Source of the DNA: Nitrosomonas sp. JL21
Lineage (GTDB): Bacteria; Pseudomonadota; Gammaproteobacteria; Burkholderiales; Nitrosomonadaceae
NCBI RefSeq assembly: GCF_009833095.1
Contig: NZ_QRCB01000015.1
Location: forward strand, 1-64,000
Length of the DNA stretch: 64,000 bases
Reading direction: 5' to 3'
The position numbers and the translations under genes were made by a program. The notes below the pieces were generated by a model. That model searched no databases and was not told where the DNA came from. It saw nothing but the letters and a program-made list of their open reading frames with translations. This document shows positions 47,247-56,750 of the stretch, one piece after another. Each line of letters opens with the position of its first letter. Position 1 is the stretch's first letter.

Positions 47247-50200
47247 TCATCCTCGATCCGGGAGGATCGGATGAGTGATCATCAGCCCCGCCAGCAACTC
47301 TTTCAAAACATCGAGATCGACGGGCTTGATGAGATGATGGTCGATACCGGCTTCACGGGATTGAAGCTGGTCTTTTTCCTGACCCCAACCGGTCAAGGCA
47401 ATCAAGGTCATCTCGCGACCGTCCGGCCGCTGCCTGATCCGCCGCGCTATCTCAAAACCATCCATGTCCGGCATGCCGATATCAAGGAATACGATCGCAG
47501 GATGAAAATCCTCGATGATAGCCAGTGCGGACAAAGCGTCGTTGGCGGTCATGACTTCGGCACCCATGAATCTCAGCATCATCGCCAGCGTCTCAGCAGC
47601 GTCATCGTTATCATCCACCACCAGGATGCGGTAAGCAGTCAAGTTAAGCATCCGCGGCTCGTTCTGTTGCTGGTCGCATGGCCGCCGATCATCTTGCGTC
47701 AGCGGCAACCGCACCACGAATTCACACCCTTTTCCGGGGCCGTCGCTGTGCGCCTCAACGCTACCGCCATGCATGGCGACCAGGCTCTTGACCAACGTCA
47801 GCCCAACCCCAAGTCCGCTTTGAGCCCGATACGAATTTTGCCTTCCCTGCATGAACAAATCGAAGATTCTCGGCAATATGTCGCCGCTGATACCCATACC
47901 ATCGTCCCGCACCGATATGACCGCGCCGGTTCCGTCGCGCTCCGCGCTCAGCCATATATGACCGCCCTCCTGAGTGTATTTGGCAGCATTGTTCAGCAAA
48001 TTGGCAAATACCTGTGTCAACCGCATCGCATCGGCTTCGAGGTGCAGCGGATCAGCAGGTAAATTGATATTGAGCTGATGCTGGCCCGCATCGATGAATG
48101 ATCGGCTGGTTTCAACCGCGCTGCGCAGCACTTCGGCAAGATCGACGACTTCCTTATGCAATGCGATCCTGCCACGGGTGATGCGCGACACCTCCATCAG
48201 ATCGTCCACCAATCGCACCATATGATGGACTTGGCGTTCCATCATCGTATAGATGTTTTTCATGGTGTCGCTACTGACCCCGGGCATGCGCAGAATGTGC
48301 AGACCGTTGCTGATCGGGGTCAGCGGATTTCTCAATTCATGAGCCAGGGTCGCCAGGAATTCATCCTTACGGCGGTCAGCGTCCTGCAGAGACTCTTCGG
48401 CACGTTTCTGCGCATCGATATCGATGTTCATGCCGACCCATTTCTGAATCTCACCGCTCGACGAACGAATCGGCGTCGCGCGGAAATTCGTCCAGCGCCA
48501 GCCTTGATCACGGTGTTTGAGGCGAAACTGGGCATTGATGGTGCGCTCCATTGAAATAGCTTTACGCCATTGACGCTCGGCATACTCGCGATCGTCGGGA
48601 TGGATGGCATTCACCCAGCCATAGCCCAGCCATTCGTCGAAGGTCTGACCGGTGTAATCGCGCCAGGTCGGGCTATCGTCGACGACGACGCCATCGGCAT
48701 TGGTTTCCCATACAGCCTGGGCATAGGATTCGATCAGGTTGCGGAAACGCTCTTCACTGATCCGTAACGATTCCTCGCTCTGCTTTTGTTCGATGAAATC
48801 GGCGGCCTGGCGCGCCAGTAAATCGAGGCGCCATAAATCCTGTTCATCCGGCGTATGACGGTGAGACCAATGGGTAGTCAAGATGCCCAGCAGCCGGCCG
48901 TTGCGCGTGCACAGCGGTGTGGATTGTACTGCCCGCACTTTGGCGGCCCGCAGTACCGGCAATGACGCGCTACCGGTGAAGATGGGACTTTCCTCCACAT
49001 CGGGCACAACGATGCGCTGATTCTGGTGAGCGGCAACACCGCAGACCGACGCCACATTCTCAGGCACGGCAAAAAAATCCAGGAAATCCCGGTCATGACC
49101 GGCCTGTGCGACTATCTGCAACGAATCCCCTTGAAGTAATTGCAATGTGCCTTTATCGGCCAGCATGATCTTGACCGCCACATCAATAATTTCCTCGAAC
49201 AATGACGTTATTTCCGTACCGTCGGCCATGCGTCCGCTTAACGCTTGCATGCGCATCAATGCCTGAAAGTCGGCGGAGAGCGCTTCTTCGATCTGCTTGC
49301 GCTCGGTGACATCGATCGATACGCCGACGTGGCCGAGATACACATCATTGACATCAAATAACGGTTGCGCGTGATTATCGAACCAACGCCATTTCCCATC
49401 ACGGCGGCGAAGCCGGATCTGATTCTTCCACGGACGCTGCTCACGTACAGCCGTCATATAGCCGCTGGCATACGCTTCTTTTTCATACGGATGCACCAGC
49501 ACCTGCCAGCCTGTTCCCAGCAGTTGCTCGGCAGTCAAGCCGGAAAAATCAAGGTATTGCTGATTGACAAAAATATTCTTGCCGGTGTTATCGTTATGCC
49601 AGATCAATGCTGGCGCAGTGTTGGCGAGTGTCCGGAATCTCGCTTCGGACAAGCGCAGGGCTTTTTCAGCCCGGGCCCGTTCCACGCGTGAAAACAATCG
49701 ATTCGAGAATTCCTTCATCAGCTCGATTTCGTCATTGCGCCAACGCCGTGGCTCGACATTCGTGACAGCAAGAAATGTCGTCCAGCGATCATTCCAATGA
49801 AACGGCACTACGACAAATGCGCCTACTTTAAGTTTGGCGCAGTTCTGAGCATCGGTGTTCTGATCCGTTGCGGTATCCGATACGACAAAAATTTCTCCCG
49901 CTCGACTGGCATGGATAAATTCCTCGGATAAATAATCCTTCAGCCGAAACGTTTGTTTCAGGCTTGGTACCGTGTCAGCCGTCCAGCCGTAGTGCACTGT
50001 CACCGCATCTTCGGTCTCATTGACATCCGCAAATACGCACCCAGTCGACTTCAGAAATTCACCCAGCTTGGCGCCGGCAATTTGCATGATCTCATCCGGG
50101 GTGGATAAGTGCGTCAGCTCTTTTCCGATCATGTCGAGAAAAGTAGTATTCAGTTCCCGCTGTTTTCGCTCCGAGATATCCACGATCGCGGCAATGGCCG

Positions 50201-53200
50201 ACTGTGGATTCCCGGACGCATCCAATGCCGCCGTGATGTTCACACTCACCCATATGCGCTGCCCATCTTTGCAGATCAATTGCTTTTCCAATTGAAAAGA
50301 TTCGCCGCTTTCCCGCAAACGCTCAAATAATCGTTTGTTTTCGTCGAGAATGATCGCATCGGTCAGTTCCCAGATACTTTTACCAATGATTTCCTGCTCG
50401 GAATAATCCAGTATCTGACAGAATGTCTGATTGGCAAAAATCACTGTGCCGTTCAGCGCCGTGCGGCAGATGCCGACATTGGTCTGGTTGACCAGCGCGC
50501 GAAAATTCGCTTCGGATTCCCGCAATACCGCGTCCGATTGTTTGCGTTCCAGATAGTCGGCGGCTTGGCGGGCGAGCAGATCCATCAAACGCAGGTCTCT
50601 TTCGCTGGGCCGGTGAGGCTGGGCGAAATGGGTTGAGATCATGCCCAGCAATGCACCGCTGCCGCTCACCAGCGGCGTCGATTGCACCGCCCGAACACCG
50701 GCATCCAGCAGAACAGACTGCGAGACCTGTCCGGAAAAAATCAGACTTCTGGTAATATCCTCCACCACGATCCGCCGGTGCAATTGCATCGTCGCGCCAC
50801 AAACCGAGGCTTCGTCCGGCCTTACGGCGGCGAAGAATTTCAAGAAGGGTTCTTCGAAATTGAGATGCGCTACGATCTGCAGCGAGGCCGTTTCTGCATC
50901 GAAGATTTGCAGATTGCCCTTGTCGGCGCCCATGATCATGACCGCGGCCTCGACGATGACGTCCAGACAATGTTGCACGTCCTTGCCCGCCCGCACGCAC
51001 AGATTACCGACTTCATACAGCCGCCGCATTGCCGCCAAATCGGCCAGCATGCGGACTTCGCCGGCCTGGCGGATGCGCGACATGGCAAGATGAGCCTGTA
51101 TCCGGGCAAGCAGTTCACGGGCGCTGAACGGCTTGGCCAAGTAATCGTCCGCTCCCGCTTCCAACCCTTCGATTCGCGCCTCTTCCCCGGCCCGTGCCGA
51201 CAGCAGAATCACCGGCAATGCCTTGGTTCGATCGTTCTCTCGTAAAGCGCTGAGCAGGCCGAAACCATCCAGGTGCGGCGTCATGACATCTGCCAACACC
51301 AGATCCGGTAGTTTAAATCTGATCTGCTCGAGTGCTGCCTGACCGTTCTCCACCACTTCAACGACGTATGCGCCACTCAAAAGATGACACAGGTAGTCGC
51401 GCATATCTGCATTATCATCAACCACTAAAATACGATCCTGCGACGCAGAAGAAAATACGGCTACCGAATCACTTCTCATCCCTGGCGCATCAGGTTTCTC
51501 TTCTTCGGTTGGCGGCAACCATCGCCATGCCTCTTCAATGAAATACTGCGCATCGTTGAAGGCCGGCACGATCTTTCGCGCAACCCGGATCTGGTCGGCC
51601 GGCAAATGCATGCTACCCGTCGGAATAGACACCGTGAAAATGCTTCCTTTGCCCTCCTGGCTTTGAACAGTGATCTCCCCGCCATGCAGCTTCACCAGTT
51701 CATGGACTAGGGAAAGCCCGATGCCGGTGCCTTCCTGCGTTCTGGAGCGTGTTTGACTCACGCGATGAAAGCGCTGAAAGATCTGCGTCAGTTCAGATTG
51801 CGGAATGCCCTCGCCGGTATCGCTCACGGCGAGTTCGACATGATCCCCGCGCCAACGCAATGTCACGCGAATTTCGCCCGCAAACGTGAATTTGAATGCG
51901 TTTGACAGCAGGTTGAGCACGATCTTTTCCCACATGCTGCGATCGATATACACTGGGTCGGGCAATGAGGGGCAATCCACCGTCAACGCGAGGCCGGCTT
52001 TTTCAAGCGCCGAACGGAACGCGCTGGCAAGGTCTGCAGTCAGTACCGTCAATTCGGTAGGTTCATAGTTGGCATCGAGCCGGCCTGCTTCGAGGCGGGA
52101 AAAATCCAGCAACGAATTGACCAGTTTCAACAATCGCAGACTGTTGCGATGGGCCAAGCGCAGCGGCATCCTGATCTGTTCCGGCAATTCACTCTGCCCG
52201 TGCATCAGCAGTTCTTCCAATGGATTCAGCATGAGCGTCAGCGGCGTCCGGAATTCATGGCTGACATTAGAAAAAAATTGGGTCTTGGCGCGATCGATTT
52301 CAGCAAGAGCCTTGGCGCGCTTCTTTTCCTCTTCGTGGGCACGTGTGTTGCCCACCGCAGCGGCGATCTGGCTAGCGATCAGTGCATAAAAATTGCGGTA
52401 CATGTCATCCAATCGCAAGCGCGCGCTCACACCGGCCACCAGTACGCCCACAGGCTGCTGAGTCACAGCCGATCGAATTGGCGCCACTACCGCCTGCTGC
52501 GGCCGATCAGACCACGGGCCGGCGGGTACGGCCGCGTCCAAGTGACGCGCCAAGTCGTCGATAACCGTGAGTTGTCCGCTGCGTAAGACGTCCCGGAGTG
52601 GCCAAACCTGGTGATCCTCACAGTGTATATCAATCGCCACCGGACAACCCGCGCTCTCCGGATCAACACCGGCACTGCTTGCGAGCCGGGCAATTTTCCC
52701 ATCGGCATCGAGCAGGTAAATCAGCGCAAAGGGTACATCCTTGTCATAATCGTTCAGAATAGCTGAGGCAATGCAGCATGCTTCCAGATCGGTCTTGGCC
52801 TCGGCAGTTCCGGTGCTGAGTTCATACAATGCCTTCACGCGGCGTTCGCCGACGACTTTTTCGGTGATCTCATGCACGGTGGCGAGCACGCCACCGATGC
52901 CATTGCGCGCAGTGTCGTCCGGCACCGGGCTGTAGGCGACGGTAAAGTGAGTCTCTTCGGTAAATCCGCAGCGATTGATTTCGACAAAGAGGTCATCTTC
53001 CCAGGTCGCGGCTCCGCCGTTGAAAGGCGTGTCGATCAGTGGCTGCAGAATGGGCCATATCTCATGCCAGCATTTACTGACGGGCTGGCCCAACGCTTCG
53101 GGATGCTTATTGCCCAGTATCGGACGATAGGCATCATTGTAAATGGATACATACTCGGACCCCCACCACAGCAGTAGCGGAAATCGATTGGCCAGCAGAA

Positions 53201-53339
53201 ACGGCACCATCATTCGGAGCGCAGCCGACCAACTCTGGGTCGGGCCTAGCGGCGTCTTCGACCAGTCCAATTCCCGCATTAGCCGCGCCATCTCGCTATC
53301 ACCGGGAAAAAGAGCGCTTATTCTGTCATCGTTTTGCAT
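47247..53339 (-). CDS. Giant hybrid kinase with two kinase cores and two receivers
   Basis: The 2030-residue cytosolic protein has, in order, a PAS-like sensor (about 25-165), a GAF domain (about 180-340), HisKA/HATPase core one (about 350-580; His361 in SNVSHEFRTPLTL), receiver one (about 625-760; Asp684 in LVLADVMTPHLDG), GAF, PAS, GAF, PAS, GAF and PAS modules (about 770-1640), core two (His1667 in ATLAHELRNPL, HATPase to about 1890) and receiver two (about 1905-2025; Asp1953 in VFLDIGMPDMDG). The GAF repeats share VRAVQSTPL and DLLARQAAD. No membrane helices are seen. It could integrate several signals into two phospho-outputs. Confidence 0.92.
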   Translation of the reverse strand: MQNDDRISALFPGDSEMARLMRELDWSKTPLGPTQSWSAALRMMVPFLLANRFPLLLWWGSEYVSIYNDAYRPILGNKHPEALGQPVSKCWHEIWPILQPLIDTPFNGGAATWEDDLFVEINRCGFTEETHFTVAYSPVPDDTARNGIGGVLATVHEITEKVVGERRVKALYELSTGTAEAKTDLEACCIASAILNDYDKDVPFALIYLLDADGKIARLASSAGVDPESAGCPVAIDIHCEDHQVWPLRDVLRSGQLTVIDDLARHLDAAVPAGPWSDRPQQAVVAPIRSAVTQQPVGVLVAGVSARLRLDDMYRNFYALIASQIAAAVGNTRAHEEEKKRAKALAEIDRAKTQFFSNVSHEFRTPLTLMLNPLEELLMHGQSELPEQIRMPLRLAHRNSLRLLKLVNSLLDFSRLEAGRLDANYEPTELTVLTADLASAFRSALEKAGLALTVDCPSLPDPVYIDRSMWEKIVLNLLSNAFKFTFAGEIRVTLRWRGDHVELAVSDTGEGIPQSELTQIFQRFHRVSQTRSRTQEGTGIGLSLVHELVKLHGGEITVQSQEGKGSIFTVSIPTGSMHLPADQIRVARKIVPAFNDAQYFIEEAWRWLPPTEEEKPDAPGMRSDSVAVFSSASQDRILVVDDNADMRDYLCHLLSGAYVVEVVENGQAALEQIRFKLPDLVLADVMTPHLDGFGLLSALRENDRTKALPVILLSARAGEEARIEGLEAGADDYLAKPFSARELLARIQAHLAMSRIRQAGEVRMLADLAAMRRLYEVGNLCVRAGKDVQHCLDVIVEAAVMIMGADKGNLQIFDAETASLQIVAHLNFEEPFLKFFAAVRPDEASVCGATMQLHRRIVVEDITRSLIFSGQVSQSVLLDAGVRAVQSTPLVSGSGALLGMISTHFAQPHRPSERDLRLMDLLARQAADYLERKQSDAVLRESEANFRALVNQTNVGICRTALNGTVIFANQTFCQILDYSEQEIIGKSIWELTDAIILDENKRLFERLRESGESFQLEKQLICKDGQRIWVSVNITAALDASGNPQSAIAAIVDISERKQRELNTTFLDMIGKELTHLSTPDEIMQIAGAKLGEFLKSTGCVFADVNETEDAVTVHYGWTADTVPSLKQTFRLKDYLSEEFIHASRAGEIFVVSDTATDQNTDAQNCAKLKVGAFVVVPFHWNDRWTTFLAVTNVEPRRWRNDEIELMKEFSNRLFSRVERARAEKALRLSEARFRTLANTAPALIWHNDNTGKNIFVNQQYLDFSGLTAEQLLGTGWQVLVHPYEKEAYASGYMTAVREQRPWKNQIRLRRRDGKWRWFDNHAQPLFDVNDVYLGHVGVSIDVTERKQIEEALSADFQALMRMQALSGRMADGTEITSLFEEIIDVAVKIMLADKGTLQLLQGDSLQIVAQAGHDRDFLDFFAVPENVASVCGVAAHQNQRIVVPDVEESPIFTGSASLPVLRAAKVRAVQSTPLCTRNGRLLGILTTHWSHRHTPDEQDLWRLDLLARQAADFIEQKQSEESLRISEERFRNLIESYAQAVWETNADGVVVDDSPTWRDYTGQTFDEWLGYGWVNAIHPDDREYAERQWRKAISMERTINAQFRLKHRDQGWRWTNFRATPIRSSSGEIQKWVGMNIDIDAQKRAEESLQDADRRKDEFLATLAHELRNPLTPISNGLHILRMPGVSSDTMKNIYTMMERQVHHMVRLVDDLMEVSRITRGRIALHKEVVDLAEVLRSAVETSRSFIDAGQHQLNINLPADPLHLEADAMRLTQVFANLLNNAAKYTQEGGHIWLSAERDGTGAVISVRDDGMGISGDILPRIFDLFMQGRQNSYRAQSGLGVGLTLVKSLVAMHGGSVEAHSDGPGKGCEFVVRLPLTQDDRRPCDQQQNEPRMLNLTAYRILVVDDNDDAAETLAMMLRFMGAEVMTANDALSALAIIEDFHPAIVFLDIGMPDMDGFEIARRIRQRPDGREMTLIALTGWGQEKDQLQSREAGIDHHLIKPVDLDVLKELLAGLMITHPILPDRG

Positions 53340-53540
53340 CAGTCATAATATTCTCATCCATCGCTCGCCTTATCATTAAAACATGGGGATCTTTCCCAGC
53401 AAAAGCAAGCTCATTCTTATACGCCGCATCACGGCTTACCCACAATCATCAAAATCGCAAACCCTATGTGTTTCTTTCAGACGTTGTCAACTATTGGCAC
53501 GGCACGGTCTTTCACCGCTCGGCGCCAGAGGAATGGAGCA

Positions 53541-56500
53541 TTACGAATTCCGGGTTCTCTTGCCGTGCACGATCTGGTACAGCACCGGCAGCACTAATAA
53601 CGTCAAAGCAGTCGACGAAAGAATCCCTCCGATGACCACCGTCGCCAGAGGTCGCTGCACTTCCGCGCCAGTGCCGGTAGCCAGCGCCATCGGCAGGAAT
53701 CCGATCGACGCCACCAAAGCAGTCATCAGCACCGGGCGCAACCGAGTCAGCGCGCCGGTTTGGATCGCCTCATTCAGTGGTAAGCCTTTTTCACTCAAAC
53801 CACGGATAAACGCCAGCATCACCAAGCCGTTCAGCACCGCCACGCCGGAGAGCGCGATAAATCCGACGCCCGCCGAAATGGAAAGCGGAATATCGCGCAG
53901 CCATAACGCAAAAATGCCGCCCGTCAATGCAAATGGAACGCCGGTAAACATCAGTAACCCATCACGTACATTGCCAAACATCGTATACAACAGAATGAAA
54001 ATCAACCCGAGTGCAATGGGTATGACGATCTGCAAACGCTGCGCAGCAGAGATCATCTGCTCAAACTGCCCCCCCCAGGTCACCCAATAACCGGGAGGAA
54101 TCCTCATATTTTCTGCCATCCGTTGCTCAGCGTCGTGCACGAACGAACCCAGATCGCGACCGCGCACGTTGGCAGTCACGACAATCCTGCGTTTGCCGTT
54201 TTCGCGGCTGACCTGATTCGGCCCCTGCGTCACTTCAAATCGCGCCACTTCACCGAGACTGACAAAAACTGGCGCAGCAGGCTGTCCTGCCTGAGCCGGT
54301 GGCGGCGCGATGGGTGCGGATGCGACAGCCGTGCTTTGCAAGGGCACGCTGATAGGCAGGCGTTTCAGCGCTTCGATATCGACCCGCAAATGCTCCGGTA
54401 ACCGGATCTGCAAATCGAATCGTCGATCACCTTCGAATATCAACCCAGTACTGCGCCCCCCCACCGACATGGCAATCACATCCTGCACATCACGGCCATT
54501 CAATCCATAGCGCGCCATCTTGGCGCGATCCATCTGAATCGATAGCACCGGCAGGCCGGAGATTTGCTCGGTTCTGACATCCGCGGCGCCGGGGACAGCT
54601 TTCAGCAACTGCTCGATGGCTTCGCCCAAATGCAACAGCGTATCCATGTCGTCGCCGAACACCTTGACTGCGACATCGGCACGTACTCCCGATAGCAATT
54701 CGTTGAAACGCATCTGGATCGGCTGCGTGAATTCGTAATTATTGCCCGGCACCTCATGCACAACTTTTTCCATCGCGGCAATCAACTGCGCCTTGGTGCG
54801 ATGCTCACCCGTCCATTCTTCTTGCGGCTTCAGGATGATGAATGTATCCGCAACACTGGGCGGCATGGGGTCGGTCGCTATCTCGGCCGTACCGATTTTG
54901 GAAAAAATTCGCTCGACTTCCGGAAAAGTCTTGATGGTCTGTTCCAGTTCGTTCTGCATTTCAATGGCGGTGGTCAAGCTGGTGCCTGGAATACGGATGG
55001 CATGCAGCGCGATATCGCCTTCATTCAAGCTGGGAACGAATTCGCTGCCCACGCGCGTAGTCAGCAAACCGGACAGAATCACGATGACGATCGCAATCGT
55101 GACCGTCAGTTCACGATTCTTCATCGTTGCAGCCAATAACGGGACATAGGCTTTATTAGCCCATGTCATGACCCGGCTTTCTCTTTCCTGCACTTTGCCG
55201 GATAAAAACAATGCAATGGCAGCGGGAACAAACGTAATCGAAAGAATCATCGCCCCGACCAGGGCTGTAACCACGGTCAGCGCCATCGGGTGAAACATTT
55301 TTCCTTCCACGCCCGTCAACGCAAAGATCGGCAAATAGACGATGATGATGATCAACTCGCCGTAGATCAGCACCCGGCGCGCTTCGCGGGAAGCATCGAA
55401 CACCAGTTCAAGCCGTTCCGAAAGCGTCAGCTCCCGCCCCAGCCGCATCTGCTCATGCGCCAGCCTGCGGATGCTGTTCTCGACGATCACGATAGCGCCA
55501 TCGACGATAATGCCGAAATCAATCGCGCCCAAACTCATCAAATTGGCGCTGACATGATTGGCCACCATGCCGGTGAACGTGAACAGCATGGACAACGGAA
55601 TCACAAAAGCCGCAATCAGCGCCGCGCGCATATTGCCGAGAAACACCAATAGCACCACAATCACCAGGGCTGCGCCTTCGAGCAGATTCTTCGCCACCGT
55701 ATGGATGGTTTTATCGACCAGCGTGGTGCGATCATATACCGGCGTGGTCACGATGCCGTCGGGCAAATTGCGGCTGATCTCCTCCAATTTTCTCGCAGCA
55801 GCCTGGGCCACGATACGGCTATTTTCTCCGATCAGCATATGTACCGTGCCCATCACGACTTCCTTGCCATTCTGCGTTGCCGCTCCGTTGCGCAATTCCT
55901 TGCCGATCAGGATATCCGCCACATCCTTGACGCGAATCGGAGTGCCTTGCCGAGAACCCAGGATGATATTGCCGATTTCATCCAGATTCGCGATCTGTCC
56001 GGGAACGCGAACCAGATATTGTTCTCCGCTTCTTTCAATATAGCCGGCGCCGACATTCAAATTGTTGCGTTCCAGCGCCGTCATCAGATCCACCAGCGAC
56101 AAGCCGAAGGAAATCATTTTTTCCGGGTAGGGCACGACATGAAATTGCTTGACATAGCCGCCAACGGTATTAATCTCGGTCACACCTTTCACCATGCGCA
56201 GTTGCGGCCGGATCACCCAATCCTGAATTTCACGCAAGTCTGTAGTCGTATAGGTGGTGCCATCCGGCTTTCGTGCATCATCCTTGGCTTCGATCGTCCA
56301 CATGAAAATTTCGCCCAGACCTGTCGAAATGGGCCCCATCGTGGGCTCGATGCCGATCGGCAAGCGGCCTTTCGCCTCCTGGATGCGCTGGCTGACCTGC
56401 TGGCGCGCAAAGTAAATATCCGTTCCGTCATCGAAAATTACGGTGACTTGCGACAATCCATAGCGGGAAATGGAACGGGTATAGTGCAGATGCGGCAGCC

Positions 56501-56723
56501 CCGCCATGATCGTCTCAATCGGAAACGTAATGCGTTGCTCCGCTTCGATCGGCGAGTAACCCGGCGCATTGGTGTTGATTTGCACTTGCACGTTGGTGAT
56601 ATCAGGCACGGCATCGATCGGCAGCTTCTGGTAGCTATACACGCCGATGATGGCCACCATCAGAACCGCCATCAGTACAATGGCGCGCTGATAAATAGAA
56701 ATGTGGAGGATGCGTTCGAACAT
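53541..56723 (-). CDS. czcA: CzcA-type heavy-metal efflux pump (RND)
   Basis: The 1060-residue protein is a full RND transporter with 12 membrane helices and two large periplasmic loops. The fourth-helix motif reads DFGIIVDGAIVIVEN, the pattern of the divalent-cation HME group (Zn, Co, Cd, Ni) rather than the Cu/Ag CusA group. It pairs with the CzcB and CzcC proteins encoded upstream to export metal ions across both membranes. The gene is last of the czcCBA row, read on the minus strand. Confidence 0.9.
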   Translation of the reverse strand: MFERILHISIYQRAIVLMAVLMVAIIGVYSYQKLPIDAVPDITNVQVQINTNAPGYSPIEAEQRITFPIETIMAGLPHLHYTRSISRYGLSQVTVIFDDGTDIYFARQQVSQRIQEAKGRLPIGIEPTMGPISTGLGEIFMWTIEAKDDARKPDGTTYTTTDLREIQDWVIRPQLRMVKGVTEINTVGGYVKQFHVVPYPEKMISFGLSLVDLMTALERNNLNVGAGYIERSGEQYLVRVPGQIANLDEIGNIILGSRQGTPIRVKDVADILIGKELRNGAATQNGKEVVMGTVHMLIGENSRIVAQAAARKLEEISRNLPDGIVTTPVYDRTTLVDKTIHTVAKNLLEGAALVIVVLLVFLGNMRAALIAAFVIPLSMLFTFTGMVANHVSANLMSLGAIDFGIIVDGAIVIVENSIRRLAHEQMRLGRELTLSERLELVFDASREARRVLIYGELIIIIVYLPIFALTGVEGKMFHPMALTVVTALVGAMILSITFVPAAIALFLSGKVQERESRVMTWANKAYVPLLAATMKNRELTVTIAIVIVILSGLLTTRVGSEFVPSLNEGDIALHAIRIPGTSLTTAIEMQNELEQTIKTFPEVERIFSKIGTAEIATDPMPPSVADTFIILKPQEEWTGEHRTKAQLIAAMEKVVHEVPGNNYEFTQPIQMRFNELLSGVRADVAVKVFGDDMDTLLHLGEAIEQLLKAVPGAADVRTEQISGLPVLSIQMDRAKMARYGLNGRDVQDVIAMSVGGRSTGLIFEGDRRFDLQIRLPEHLRVDIEALKRLPISVPLQSTAVASAPIAPPPAQAGQPAAPVFVSLGEVARFEVTQGPNQVSRENGKRRIVVTANVRGRDLGSFVHDAEQRMAENMRIPPGYWVTWGGQFEQMISAAQRLQIVIPIALGLIFILLYTMFGNVRDGLLMFTGVPFALTGGIFALWLRDIPLSISAGVGFIALSGVAVLNGLVMLAFIRGLSEKGLPLNEAIQTGALTRLRPVLMTALVASIGFLPMALATGTGAEVQRPLATVVIGGILSSTALTLLVLPVLYQIVHGKRTRNS

Positions 56724-56750
56724 GATGATCGGTCTCGATGAGTCGTGGAA

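Noticed and set aside
47190-48062. A plus-strand frame of 290 codons opposite the giant kinase
   Set aside because: It runs antisense to the second HATPase and receiver with a composition explained by codon use on the coding strand; no domain is recognisable.
54310-54510. Possible separate small gene opposite czcA
   Set aside because: It lies wholly within the pump on the other strand with no ribosome site or family.
55701-56741. A plus-strand frame of 346 codons opposite czcA
   Set aside because: It is antisense to the well-supported pump and its His/Arg/Asp-rich text is typical of reversed reading of a GC-rich gene.
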